A stretch of 64,000 nucleotides of DNA from Rhodosalinus halophilus (GTDB lineage Bacteria > Pseudomonadota > Alphaproteobacteria > Rhodobacterales > Rhodobacteraceae), in assembly GCF_003298775.1 (NCBI RefSeq), contig NZ_QNTQ01000020.1:21632-85631 (forward strand). Direction: 5' to 3'. The notes under the pieces are model-generated. The model did no database searches and had not been told where the DNA came from. It worked only from the letters and a program-made list of their open reading frames with translations. The translations under genes were made by a program, and so were the position numbers. Shown piece after piece: positions 27,699 through 35,558 of the stretch. Every line of letters begins with the position of its first letter. The stretch's first letter is position 1.

Positions 27699-28607
27699 AT
27701 GCCGCTCACCATGTCCCGCGAGGTCTTCATCACCTGCGCCGTCACCGGCGCGGGCTCCACCCAGGACCGCAGCCCGCATGTGCCGCGTTCGCCGCAGCAG
27801 ATCGCCGAGAGCGCGATCGCGGCGGCGAAGGCGGGGGCGGCCGTGGTGCACTGCCACGTCCGCGACCCCGAGACCGGCGCGCCGGCGCGCGACCTCGCGC
27901 TCTACCGCGAACTCACCGACCGCATCCGCGACTCCGAGACCGACGTGGTGCTGAACCTCACCACCGGCATGGGCGGCGATCTGGTCTTCGGCGGACCGGA
28001 AAAGCCCCTGCCGCTGGTCGAGGGGACGGACATGGCGCCCGCCTCGGAACGGCTCGCGCATATCGCGGAGTGCCGGCCGGAGATCTGCACGCTGGACTGC
28101 GGCACGATGAACTTCGCCGAGAAGGACTACGTGATGACCAACACGCCCGGCATGCTGCAGGCGATGGGCCGGGCCATCACCGAACTCGGCGTGAAACCCG
28201 AGATCGAGGCCTTCGACACCGGCCACCTGTGGTATGCCAAGCAACTCGTGGCCGACGGCATGATCGAGCCGGACGCGCTGGTGCAGCTCTGCATGGGCAT
28301 CCCCTGGGGGGCGCCCGACGATCTGAACACGCTCATGGCGATGGTGAACAACGTGCCCGACGGCTGGACCTTCTCGGCCTTCGCGCTGGGCCGCCACCAG
28401 ATGCCCTATGTCGCCGCCGCGGTGCTGGCCGGAGGCCACGTCCGTGTCGGGCTCGAGGACAATCTGTTTCTGGAACGTGGCGTGCTCGCCACCAACGCCC
28501 AACTCGTCGAAAAGGCGGTGGGCATCGTCGAGGGGCTGGGCGCGCGCGTGATGACCCCGGCCGAGGTGCGCGCGAAGCTCAACCTCAAGAAGCAGGAGAT
28601 TGCGTGA
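27699..28607 (+). CDS. 3-keto acid cleavage enzyme, probable 3-dehydrocarnitine cleavage (CdhC-like BKACE)
   Basis: A 302-residue BKACE-family TIM barrel. These zinc enzymes transfer the acetoacetate part of a beta-keto acid to acetyl-CoA. The zinc ligands H51 and H53 in VVHCHVRDP and E253 in VGLEDN are present, as are ITCAVTGAG and FDTGHLWYAKQL. With 3-dehydrocarnitine the products are acetoacetyl-CoA-type and betainyl-type: the established scheme gives acetoacetate plus betainyl-CoA. Specificity is inferred from the CdhR-like regulator and carnitine-dehydrogenase neighbours. Strong GGAGGTG ribosome-binding site. The stop overlaps the GTG of the next gene. Confidence 0.88.
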   Translation: MPLTMSREVFITCAVTGAGSTQDRSPHVPRSPQQIAESAIAAAKAGAAVVHCHVRDPETGAPARDLALYRELTDRIRDSETDVVLNLTTGMGGDLVFGGPEKPLPLVEGTDMAPASERLAHIAECRPEICTLDCGTMNFAEKDYVMTNTPGMLQAMGRAITELGVKPEIEAFDTGHLWYAKQLVADGMIEPDALVQLCMGIPWGAPDDLNTLMAMVNNVPDGWTFSAFALGRHQMPYVAAAVLAGGHVRVGLEDNLFLERGVLATNAQLVEKAVGIVEGLGARVMTPAEVRAKLNLKKQEIA

Positions 28608-29371
28608 GCGGCCGGCGCGTCGTCGTCACCGCCGGGGCCACCGGCCTCGGCCGGGCCATGGCGCGGGCCTTCCGCGACCGCGGCGACCGCGTGGCGATCT
28701 GCGATCTGGACGCGGCCGCGGTGGCCGCCTTCGCCGAGGCCTGTCCCGAGGCGCTCGCCCATGTGGCCGACGTGCGCGACGAGGCGCAGATGGGCGCGTT
28801 TCTCGGCGCGGTGGAGGCGGCTTGGGGCGGCGCCGACGTCGTCTGCGCGAACGCGGGCACGGGCGGGCCGGCCGGCCGGATCGAGACGCTGGAATACGGC
28901 GCCTGGCAGGACTGCGTGGCGGTGAACCTGCACGGGGCCTTCCTGACCTGCCGCTGGGCCGCGCGGGTGATGCGCGGGCAGGGGTCGGGGCTCATCCTGC
29001 TGACCTCCTCCACGGCAGGGCTTTTCGGCTACCCGCTGCGCGCACCCTATGCCGGGTCCAAATGGGCGATCGTCGGGCTCGCCAAGACGCTGGCGATGGA
29101 GCTCGGACCCGACGGGGTGCGCGTCAACGCGCTCTGCCCCGGCGCGGTCGAGGGCGCGCGCATGCAGCGCGTCCTCGCCATGGAGGCCAGGGCGAGCGGC
29201 CTTTCGGAAGAGGAGCTTCGCGCGCGCTACGCGCGGGGCGTGTCGCTCCGCAGCTGGGTGACGGAGGAGGACGTGGTCGGGACGGCGCTCTGGCTCGCGT
29301 CGCCCGCGGCCGCGCGCATCTCCGGGCAGGTCATCGCCATCGACGGAAACACGGAGACCCTGGTGCCATGA
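28604..29371 (+). CDS. SDR family oxidoreductase in the carnitine operon
   Basis: A 255-residue short-chain dehydrogenase with VVTAGATGLGRAMA (cofactor glycine motif, with Ala replacing the usual Gly in TGxxxGxG), the ADVVCANAG segment, catalytic Ser in LLTSSTAG, YAGSKWA (Y-x3-K) and a C-terminal SGQVIAIDGNTETL. An acidic Asp after beta-2 (ICDLDAA) suggests NAD rather than NADP. It begins at a GTG overlapping the previous stop (GTGA) and ends in ATGA. Possible roles from context are D-carnitine dehydrogenase, 3-hydroxybutyrate dehydrogenase for released acetoacetate, or an isomeric hydroxyacyl-CoA oxidation; sequence alone does not decide. Confidence 0.87.
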   Translation: MSGRRVVVTAGATGLGRAMARAFRDRGDRVAICDLDAAAVAAFAEACPEALAHVADVRDEAQMGAFLGAVEAAWGGADVVCANAGTGGPAGRIETLEYGAWQDCVAVNLHGAFLTCRWAARVMRGQGSGLILLTSSTAGLFGYPLRAPYAGSKWAIVGLAKTLAMELGPDGVRVNALCPGAVEGARMQRVLAMEARASGLSEEELRARYARGVSLRSWVTEEDVVGTALWLASPAAARISGQVIAIDGNTETLVP

Positions 29372-30783
29372 CGAAAACGGCGGCGATCATCGGCGCCGGC
29401 GTGATCGGCGCGGGCTGGGCCGCACGGTTCCTCCTGAACGGCTGGGACGTGCGCGTCTTCGACCCCGCGCCAGAGGCAACCCGCACGCTCGAGGCGACGC
29501 TGGCCCGCGCGCGCCGCACCCTGCCCATGCTCTACGACGTGGCGCTCCCGCTCGAGGGCAGGCTCACCCTGCACGACAGCGCGGGTGCGGCCGTGGCAGG
29601 GGCGGACTGGATCCAGGAGAGCGTGGGCGAGCGGCTGGAGCTCAAGCACGCGGTGCTCCGCGAGATCGAAGAGGCCGCCGCGCCCGAGACGCCGATCGGC
29701 TCCTCGACCTCGGGCTTCACGCCCTCGCAACTCCAGCAGGACGCGCGCCACCCGGGCCGCCTTTTCGTGGCGCATCCCTTCAACCCGGTCTATCTGCTGC
29801 CGCTCGTCGAGCTCGTGGGCAGCGCGAAGACCGACCCGCAAACACTTGACAGCGCGTCGGAAACTCTCTCGGGCCTGGGGATGCACCCGCTGCCCCTGCG
29901 CGGAGAGATCGACGCCCATGTCGCCGACCGCCTGCTGGAAGCGGTCTGGCGCGAGTGCCTCTGGCTGGTGAAGGACGGGATCGCCACCACCGAAGAGATC
30001 GATGACGCGATCCGCATGGGCTTCGGGCTGCGCTGGGCGCAGATGGGCATCTTCGAGACCTACCGCCTGGCGGGCGGCGAGCAGGGCATGCGCCATTTCC
30101 TGGCGCAGTTCGGGCCGGCGCTGAAATGGCCCTGGACGAAGCTCATGGACGTGCCCGACCTCGACGCGGCGCTTGTCGAGACGATCGCCGCGCAGTCCGA
30201 CGCGCAGTCGGGGCATCTCTCCATCGCCGATCTGGCGCATCGGCGCGACGACAACCTCGTGGCGCTCCTGCGCGCGCTCAAGGCACGCGATCAGGCCGCC
30301 GGCCGCGTGCTCGCCGCGCATGAGGAGCGCCTGCGCCCCGCGCCCGTGGCCGCCACGCCGATGCAGACCCAGCGCCGGACCGTCCCCGTGGACTGGACCG
30401 ACTACAACGGCCACATGAACGAGGGCCGCTACGGACAGGTCTTTTCCGACGCGGCCGAGACCGTGCTGGCCGAGATCGGCGCCATGGGCGACTATGTCGC
30501 GCGCGGCTTCAGCTATTTCACGGTCGAGACCGACATCCGCTATCTCGCCGAAACCCTCGCGGGCGAGGCGATCTTCGTGGAAAGCCGCGTTACGCAGGGC
30601 GCGGGCAAGAAGCTGCGCCTCTTCCACGAGATGAAACGCGCCCGCGACGGCGCGCTGCTGGCCACATGCGACCAGCTGCTGATCCACGTGAGCCTTTCGG
30701 CGCGCCGCGCCTGCGAGCCCGAACCGGAGGTGGCGCAGGCGCTCGCCCGCCTCGCCGCGGCGCATGCGGAGGCCATCGCATGA
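29368..30783 (+). CDS. L-carnitine dehydrogenase fused to betainyl-CoA thioesterase
   Basis: A 471-residue bifunctional enzyme. Residues 1-320 are a 3-hydroxyacyl-CoA-dehydrogenase-like domain (IIGAGVIGAGWAARFLLNGW for NAD, QESVGERLELK, STSGFTPSQLQ, VAHPFNPVYLLPLVELV, IDAHVADRLLEAVWRE, MGFGLRWAQMG), the pattern of L-carnitine 3-dehydrogenase. Residues 332-471 are a hotdog 4HBT thioesterase with DWTDYNGHMNEGRY, including the catalytic Asp. In Pseudomonas these are separate proteins (CdhA, CdhB); a fusion has been characterised in Sinorhizobium meliloti. It oxidises carnitine to 3-dehydrocarnitine and hydrolyses betainyl-CoA after cleavage by the BKACE enzyme. ATGA overlaps on both sides. Confidence 0.92.
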   Translation: MTKTAAIIGAGVIGAGWAARFLLNGWDVRVFDPAPEATRTLEATLARARRTLPMLYDVALPLEGRLTLHDSAGAAVAGADWIQESVGERLELKHAVLREIEEAAAPETPIGSSTSGFTPSQLQQDARHPGRLFVAHPFNPVYLLPLVELVGSAKTDPQTLDSASETLSGLGMHPLPLRGEIDAHVADRLLEAVWRECLWLVKDGIATTEEIDDAIRMGFGLRWAQMGIFETYRLAGGEQGMRHFLAQFGPALKWPWTKLMDVPDLDAALVETIAAQSDAQSGHLSIADLAHRRDDNLVALLRALKARDQAAGRVLAAHEERLRPAPVAATPMQTQRRTVPVDWTDYNGHMNEGRYGQVFSDAAETVLAEIGAMGDYVARGFSYFTVETDIRYLAETLAGEAIFVESRVTQGAGKKLRLFHEMKRARDGALLATCDQLLIHVSLSARRACEPEPEVAQALARLAAAHAEAIA

Positions 30784-31940
30784 ACTTCGGCCTGACCGAC
30801 GAACAGGAGATGATCGTCTCCACCGTGCGCGCCTTCGTCGAGCGCGAGATCTACCCGCACGAGGCAGAGGTCGAGCGCACGGGCCGCGTGCCCCCCGAGC
30901 TGGCGCAGGAGATCAAGCGCAAGACGCTGGAGCTCGGCTTCTACGCCTGCAACTTTCCGCCGGAGGTGGGTGGCGCGGGGCTGTCGCACCTCGACTTCGC
31001 GCTGGTCGAGCGCGAGCTGGGCCGCGGCTCCATGGCGCTGACGCATTTCTTCGGCCGCCCCCAGAACATCCTGATGGCCTGCGAGGGCGCGCAGCGCGAG
31101 CGCTACCTGCTGCCGGCGGTGCGCGGCGAGCGGATGGACGCGCTCGCCATGACCGAGCCTGACGCGGGCTCGGACGTGCGCGGCATGAAATGCACCGCGC
31201 GCCGCGACGGCGGCGACTGGGTGGTCAACGGCACCAAGCACTTCATCTCCGGCGCCGATCACGCGGATTTCTTCATCGTTTTCGTCGCCACCGGCGAGGA
31301 CGACACGCCCCACGGCCCGAAAAAGCGCATCACCGCCTTCCTCGTCGATCGCGGCACGCCCGGTTTCACCGTGCGCGAGGGATACCGCTCGGTCAGCCAC
31401 CGCGGCTACGCCAACTGCATCCTCGAATTCGACGACTGCCGCCTGCCGGACGCCCAGGTTCTGGGCGCGGTGGACGGGGGCTTCGAGGTCATGAACACCT
31501 GGCTCTACGCCACCCGGATCACCGTCGCGGCGATGTCCGTGGGCCGCGCGCGCCGCGCCTTCGACCTCGCGCTCCACCACGCCGCGGAGCGCCGGCAGTT
31601 CGGCCAGACCATCGGTCGCTTCCAGGGCGTCTCCTTCCAGCTCGCCGATGCCGTGACCGAGATCGACGCCGCCGACTGGCTGACGCTCGCCGCCGCCTGG
31701 CGGCTCGACCAGGGGCTGCCCGCCAACCGCGAGATCGCGTCGGCCAAGCTCTACGCGACCGAGATGCTCGCGCGCGTGACCGACATGGGCATCCAGGTCT
31801 TCGGCGGCATGGGGCTGATGGACGACTTCCCGCTGGAACGCTTCTGGCGCGACGCGCGGGTGGAGCGGATCTGGGACGGCACGTCGGAGATCCAGCGCCA
31901 CATCATCGGCCGCGAGCTGCTGCGCCCGCTGGGAAGCTGA
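30780..31940 (+). CDS. Acyl-CoA dehydrogenase, possibly gamma-butyrobetainyl-CoA dehydrogenase
   Basis: A 386-residue flavoprotein with the full acyl-CoA dehydrogenase fold: NFGLTDEQEMIVSTVRAFVE, ALAMTEPDAGSDVRGM (FAD), VNGTKHFISGADHADFFIVF, VGRARRAFDLALHHAAERRQFG, and RDARVERIWDGTSEIQRHIIGREL. The catalytic Glu would be in the IWDGTSEIQ region or nearby. In the carnitine context it most likely oxidises gamma-butyrobetainyl-CoA to crotonobetainyl-CoA, the first oxidation in the aerobic CoA-dependent route from butyrobetaine to carnitine. ATG overlaps the preceding stop as ATGA. Confidence 0.9.
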   Translation: MNFGLTDEQEMIVSTVRAFVEREIYPHEAEVERTGRVPPELAQEIKRKTLELGFYACNFPPEVGGAGLSHLDFALVERELGRGSMALTHFFGRPQNILMACEGAQRERYLLPAVRGERMDALAMTEPDAGSDVRGMKCTARRDGGDWVVNGTKHFISGADHADFFIVFVATGEDDTPHGPKKRITAFLVDRGTPGFTVREGYRSVSHRGYANCILEFDDCRLPDAQVLGAVDGGFEVMNTWLYATRITVAAMSVGRARRAFDLALHHAAERRQFGQTIGRFQGVSFQLADAVTEIDAADWLTLAAAWRLDQGLPANREIASAKLYATEMLARVTDMGIQVFGGMGLMDDFPLERFWRDARVERIWDGTSEIQRHIIGRELLRPLGS

Positions 31941-31956
31941 GGCCCATGCGCGCGCC

Positions 31957-32025
31957 CGGTCCTTCTTCTTGGGGGAAAATATCCCGGGGGAGTCGCGCGT
32001 CCCGCGCGACGGGGGCAGCGCCCCC
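31957..32025 (+). repeat. Dispersed palindromic intergenic element, copy 3
   Basis: Leader CCTTCTTCTTGGGGGAAAAT, then ATCCCGGGGG, a variant hairpin GTCGCGCG-tcc-CGCGCGAC and GGGGGC-agc-GCCCCC, ending directly at the ATG of the CoA-ligase gene. The first hairpin has a different sequence from the other copies but keeps the base-pairing. The element replaces the ribosome-binding site region of the next gene, so it may attenuate or decouple its translation. Confidence 0.7.
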
Positions 32026-34071
32026 ATGACGGCGCCCGCCGGGCCGCGCGACCTCTCCCGCCTGCTCCGGCCGCGCAGCGTCGCGGTGGTGGGCGGGGGC
32101 TGGGGCCGCAACGTGGTGCGGGAACTCGCCCGTGCAGGCTTCGCGGGCGAGATCTGGCCCGTGCACCCGAGCGCCGCCGAGATCGAGGGGTTGCCCGCGT
32201 TTCGCCGGCCGGAGGATCTGCCCGCGCCGCCCGACGCCGCCTATGTCGCGGTGAACCGCGAGGCCGCCGTCGGCGCCGTGGGCGCGCTCGCCGCGATGGG
32301 GGCGGGCGGCGCGGTCTGCTTCGCCTCGGGCTTCGCCGAGGCGGAGGCCGAAAGCGCGGGCTCGGTCGATCTGCAAGACCGCCTCGTCGCGGCGGCAGGA
32401 ACGATGCCGCTTGTGGGCCCCAATTGTTACGGTCTGCTCAACTATCTCGACCGTGTGGCGCTCTGGCCCGATGCGCATGGGGGCCGGCCGGTCGGCCGTG
32501 GCGTCGCCATCGTCACGCAGAGCTCCAACATCGCGATCAACCTGACGATGCAGCGCCGGGCGCTGCCCGTCGCCTATGTCGTCACGGCGGGTAACCAGGC
32601 GCAGACAGGGCTCGCGGAGATCGCCGCCGCGCTGGCGCAGGATGCGCGGGTCACGGCGCTGGGGCTGCATGTCGAGGGGGTGGGGGATCCGGCCGCGCTC
32701 CATGCGCTTGCGCGCGCGGCCCGGGCGCGGGGGCTTCCCGTGGTCGTGCTCAAGAGCGGCGCGACCGAGGCGGCACAGGCCGCAGCACTCTCGCACACCG
32801 CCTCGCTGGCGGGCAGCGCGGCGGGCGCGCGCGCGCTCTTCCGCCGGCTGGGCTTCGGGCAGGCCGAGACGCTGGAGGGATTTCTCGAGGCGCTGAAGCT
32901 TCTGCATGTCGCGGGGCCGCCGGCACGCGCGGGCCTGGCGCTCCTGTCCTGTTCGGGCGGCGAGGCCGGGCTCGCCGCCGATGCCGCCGCGGCGCGGGGC
33001 CTGCGGCTGCCGCCGCTCGACGCCGGCCAGCAGGCCGCGCTGCGCCGGGCGCTGGGCCCGCGCGTGGCGCTCGCCAACCCGCTCGACTATCACACCTACA
33101 TCTGGGGCGATGCGGGCGCGATGGCCGATGTGGTGGCCGGCATGGATTCGCCCGCGCTGGGCCTCGTGGGCCTGCTGCTCGATCTGCCGCGCGCCGATCG
33201 CTGCGACCCGTCGGCCTGGGACTGCGCGCTCGAGGCCGCCGAGGCGGCGGCGCCGCGACTCTCCTGCCCGCTGGCCGTGATCTCGACCCTGCCCGAGGGA
33301 CTGCCCGAGCCCGTGGCCGAGCGTCTCGCCGCCCGCGGCATCGCGCCGCTCATGGGCCTCGGCGCGGCGCTCGAGGGGATCGCCGTCGCGCAGGCGGCCG
33401 TGCCCCGTCGGGGCGAAGTCCCGGCGCCGGCGGCGACGCGCGGCCCGGCGCCCGGCCGTCTGATGGACGAGGCCGCGGCAAAGTCGGCGCTCGCGGCCTT
33501 CGGGCTGCCGGTGCCCGAGGGGCAGCGGGTCGAGACCGCCGCCGAGGCGGGGGCGGCCGCCGCGCGGCTGGGCGTTCCGGTCGCGGTGAAGCGGCTGGGG
33601 CTGGCGCACAAGTCCGAGGCCGGCGCGGTCGCGCTTGGCCTTGAGGGCGCCGCGCGGGCCGAGGCGGCGGCCCGCGCCATGGGCGCGGGGCCTTATCTAA
33701 TCGAGGCCATGGTGCCCGGCGCGGTGGCCGAACTGCTTGTGGGCGTCACGCGCGATCCGGCGCATGGCCTGCTTCTGACCCTGGGTGCGGGCGGGGTGCT
33801 CGCCGAACTCGTCGAGGATACGGCCACACTGCTGCTGCCCGCCCCGCAGGACGAAATCGCCGCGGCGCTCGACGGGCTGCGCGCGGCGCGGCTCCTGTCC
33901 GGCTGGCGTGGCCGGCCCGCGGCCGATCGCGCGGCCATCGTCGGCGCCGTCGCGGCCGTCGCGCGGTTCGCCGAGGCCCATGCCGCGCGGCTGGACGAGG
34001 TGGAGGTCAATCCGCTGCTCTGCCTGCCGGATCGCGCCGTCGCGGCGGATGCGCTGATCCGGATCGCCTGA
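32026..34071 (+). CDS. NDP-forming acyl-CoA synthetase (ADP-forming acetyl-CoA synthetase family)
   Basis: A 681-residue protein with CoA-binding domain (LRPRSVAVVGGGWGRNVV, residues 11-28), succinyl-CoA-ligase-like flavodoxin domains (VTQSSNIAINL, LVGPNCYGLLN), the phospho-histidine H257 in LSHTASLAG, and an ATP-grasp half (about 470-681: VAVKRLGLAHKSEAGAVALG, LTLGAGGVLAELVED, VEVNPLL). It activates a carboxylate with CoA and ATP. Its place suggests butyrobetaine or carnitine/crotonobetaine as substrate, a role of CaiC-type ligases elsewhere. ATG at 32026; no obvious Shine-Dalgarno because repeat copy 3 lies immediately upstream. An in-frame ATG at 31969 falls inside the repeat. Confidence 0.88.
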   Translation: MTAPAGPRDLSRLLRPRSVAVVGGGWGRNVVRELARAGFAGEIWPVHPSAAEIEGLPAFRRPEDLPAPPDAAYVAVNREAAVGAVGALAAMGAGGAVCFASGFAEAEAESAGSVDLQDRLVAAAGTMPLVGPNCYGLLNYLDRVALWPDAHGGRPVGRGVAIVTQSSNIAINLTMQRRALPVAYVVTAGNQAQTGLAEIAAALAQDARVTALGLHVEGVGDPAALHALARAARARGLPVVVLKSGATEAAQAAALSHTASLAGSAAGARALFRRLGFGQAETLEGFLEALKLLHVAGPPARAGLALLSCSGGEAGLAADAAAARGLRLPPLDAGQQAALRRALGPRVALANPLDYHTYIWGDAGAMADVVAGMDSPALGLVGLLLDLPRADRCDPSAWDCALEAAEAAAPRLSCPLAVISTLPEGLPEPVAERLAARGIAPLMGLGAALEGIAVAQAAVPRRGEVPAPAATRGPAPGRLMDEAAAKSALAAFGLPVPEGQRVETAAEAGAAAARLGVPVAVKRLGLAHKSEAGAVALGLEGAARAEAAARAMGAGPYLIEAMVPGAVAELLVGVTRDPAHGLLLTLGAGGVLAELVEDTATLLLPAPQDEIAAALDGLRAARLLSGWRGRPAADRAAIVGAVAAVARFAEAHAARLDEVEVNPLLCLPDRAVAADALIRIA

Positions 34072-34169
34072 GCACGACGCCCCGGCGTCGCAGGCGCGTC
34101 ACGCGGGGTTTCTATCGTGGCGCCGATATCGCATGCTGCATGGCAGCGAAGGCCGGGACGAGGACGGCA

Positions 34170-35558
34170 ATGCACCTGGAAAACAAGACCTTCGACGAGT
34201 TGAAGATCGGGGACAGCGCCGAGCTCAAGCGGTTGTGCACCTCCGACGACCTGCTGATCTTCGCCAACGTCTCGGGCAACCACAACCCGATGCACATCGT
34301 GGATCCTGACGGTCCCGGCCCGCGCGAGCCGGTGGCGCCCTCGATGTTCGTGGGCTCGCTGGTCTCGGCCGTGCTCGGCAACCTGCTGCCGGGGGCGGGC
34401 ACGCTCTACCGGCACCAGACGCTCGACTTCCAGAATCGCGCCCATGCCGGCGAGGAACTCGTCAGCCGCGTGACCGTCACCGGCAAGGACGCGGCCGAGG
34501 GGACGGTGACGCTCGCCACCGAGGTGCGGCGCCTGTCCGACGACGCGCTCGTCATGCAGGGCGAGGCTGTGGTCGAGGCACCGCGCGAGAAGCTGGTCTA
34601 CGACGATCAGGAACTGCCGGGGCTGATCGTCCAGCGCCATCTTCATTTCGATGCGCTGATGCAGCGCGCCGAGGCGCTTCCGCCGCTCCCCATGGCGGTG
34701 GTCGCGCCGGAGGAGGAGAAGGCGCTGGGCGGCGCGCTCCTGGCCGCGCGGCGCAGGCTGATCGAGCCGGTGCTCGTCGGCGCACGCGCCCGGATCGAGG
34801 CGGTCGCGGAGGCGTCCGGCGAGGATTTGTCGGGCATCGAGATCGTCGATGTCCCCGAGCACGCGGCCGCAGCGCGCCGCGCCGTGGCGCTGGTGCACGA
34901 GGGGCGCGTCGGCGGGCTGATGAAGGGGCACCTGCACACCGACGTCCTGCTGCGCGCCGCCGTGGACCGCGACAGCGGGCTGCGCACCGGGCGGCGCTTC
35001 ACCCATGTCTTCGTGATGGACGTGCCGGGCCTGCCGCATCCGCTGCTGGTCACCGACGCGGCGATCAACATCTCGCCGGACCTCGCCTGCAAGGTGGACA
35101 TCGTGCAGAACGCGATCGAGGTCGCCCGGTCCATCGGCATCGAGACGCCCCGCGTCGCCGTCCTCTCGGCGGTCGAGACGGTGAATCCGTCGCTGCCCTC
35201 CTCGATGGACGCGGCGCTGTTGTCGAAGATGGCCGATCGCGGCCAGATCACCGGCGGATACGTCGAGGGGCCGCTGGCGATGGACAACGCGATCGATCTG
35301 GGCGCGGCGCGGACCAAGGGACTCACGGGGTCCGAGGTGGCCGGCCGTGCCGAAGTGCTCGTCGCCCCCAATCTCGACGCCGGCAACATGATCGCCAAGC
35401 AGCTCACATTCATCGCCCATGCCGAGGCGGCGGGCATCGTGGCGGGGGCGAAGGCGCCCATCGTGCTGACGAGCCGGGCCGACGACGAAATGGCGCGGCT
35501 CGCCTCCTGCGCGGTCGCGGCGCTGCATCACCGTCACCTTCAGGAGCAGGGCGGATGA
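34170..35558 (+). CDS. MaoC-like/phosphate acyltransferase bifunctional protein
   Basis: A 462-residue protein with an N-terminal MaoC hotdog domain (about residues 1-145) and a C-terminal phosphate acetyl/butyryltransferase domain (about 160-455: VALVHEGRVGGLMKGHLHTDVLLRAAV, HVFVMDVPG, LVTDAAINISPDLACKVDIVQNAI, GPLAMDNAID, VAPNLDAGNMIAKQL). In active R-specific hydratases the hotdog motif is SGDxNPxH; here it is SGNHNPMH, replacing the catalytic Asp by Asn, so hydratase activity is doubtful. The acyltransferase half looks intact and would convert acyl-CoA to acyl phosphate. An ATGA overlap with the kinase gene supports an acyl-CoA to ATP plus acid module. ATG at 34170 has GAGGA upstream; 34140 is an alternative. 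Confidence 0.88.
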   Translation: MHLENKTFDELKIGDSAELKRLCTSDDLLIFANVSGNHNPMHIVDPDGPGPREPVAPSMFVGSLVSAVLGNLLPGAGTLYRHQTLDFQNRAHAGEELVSRVTVTGKDAAEGTVTLATEVRRLSDDALVMQGEAVVEAPREKLVYDDQELPGLIVQRHLHFDALMQRAEALPPLPMAVVAPEEEKALGGALLAARRRLIEPVLVGARARIEAVAEASGEDLSGIEIVDVPEHAAAARRAVALVHEGRVGGLMKGHLHTDVLLRAAVDRDSGLRTGRRFTHVFVMDVPGLPHPLLVTDAAINISPDLACKVDIVQNAIEVARSIGIETPRVAVLSAVETVNPSLPSSMDAALLSKMADRGQITGGYVEGPLAMDNAIDLGAARTKGLTGSEVAGRAEVLVAPNLDAGNMIAKQLTFIAHAEAAGIVAGAKAPIVLTSRADDEMARLASCAVAALHHRHLQEQGG

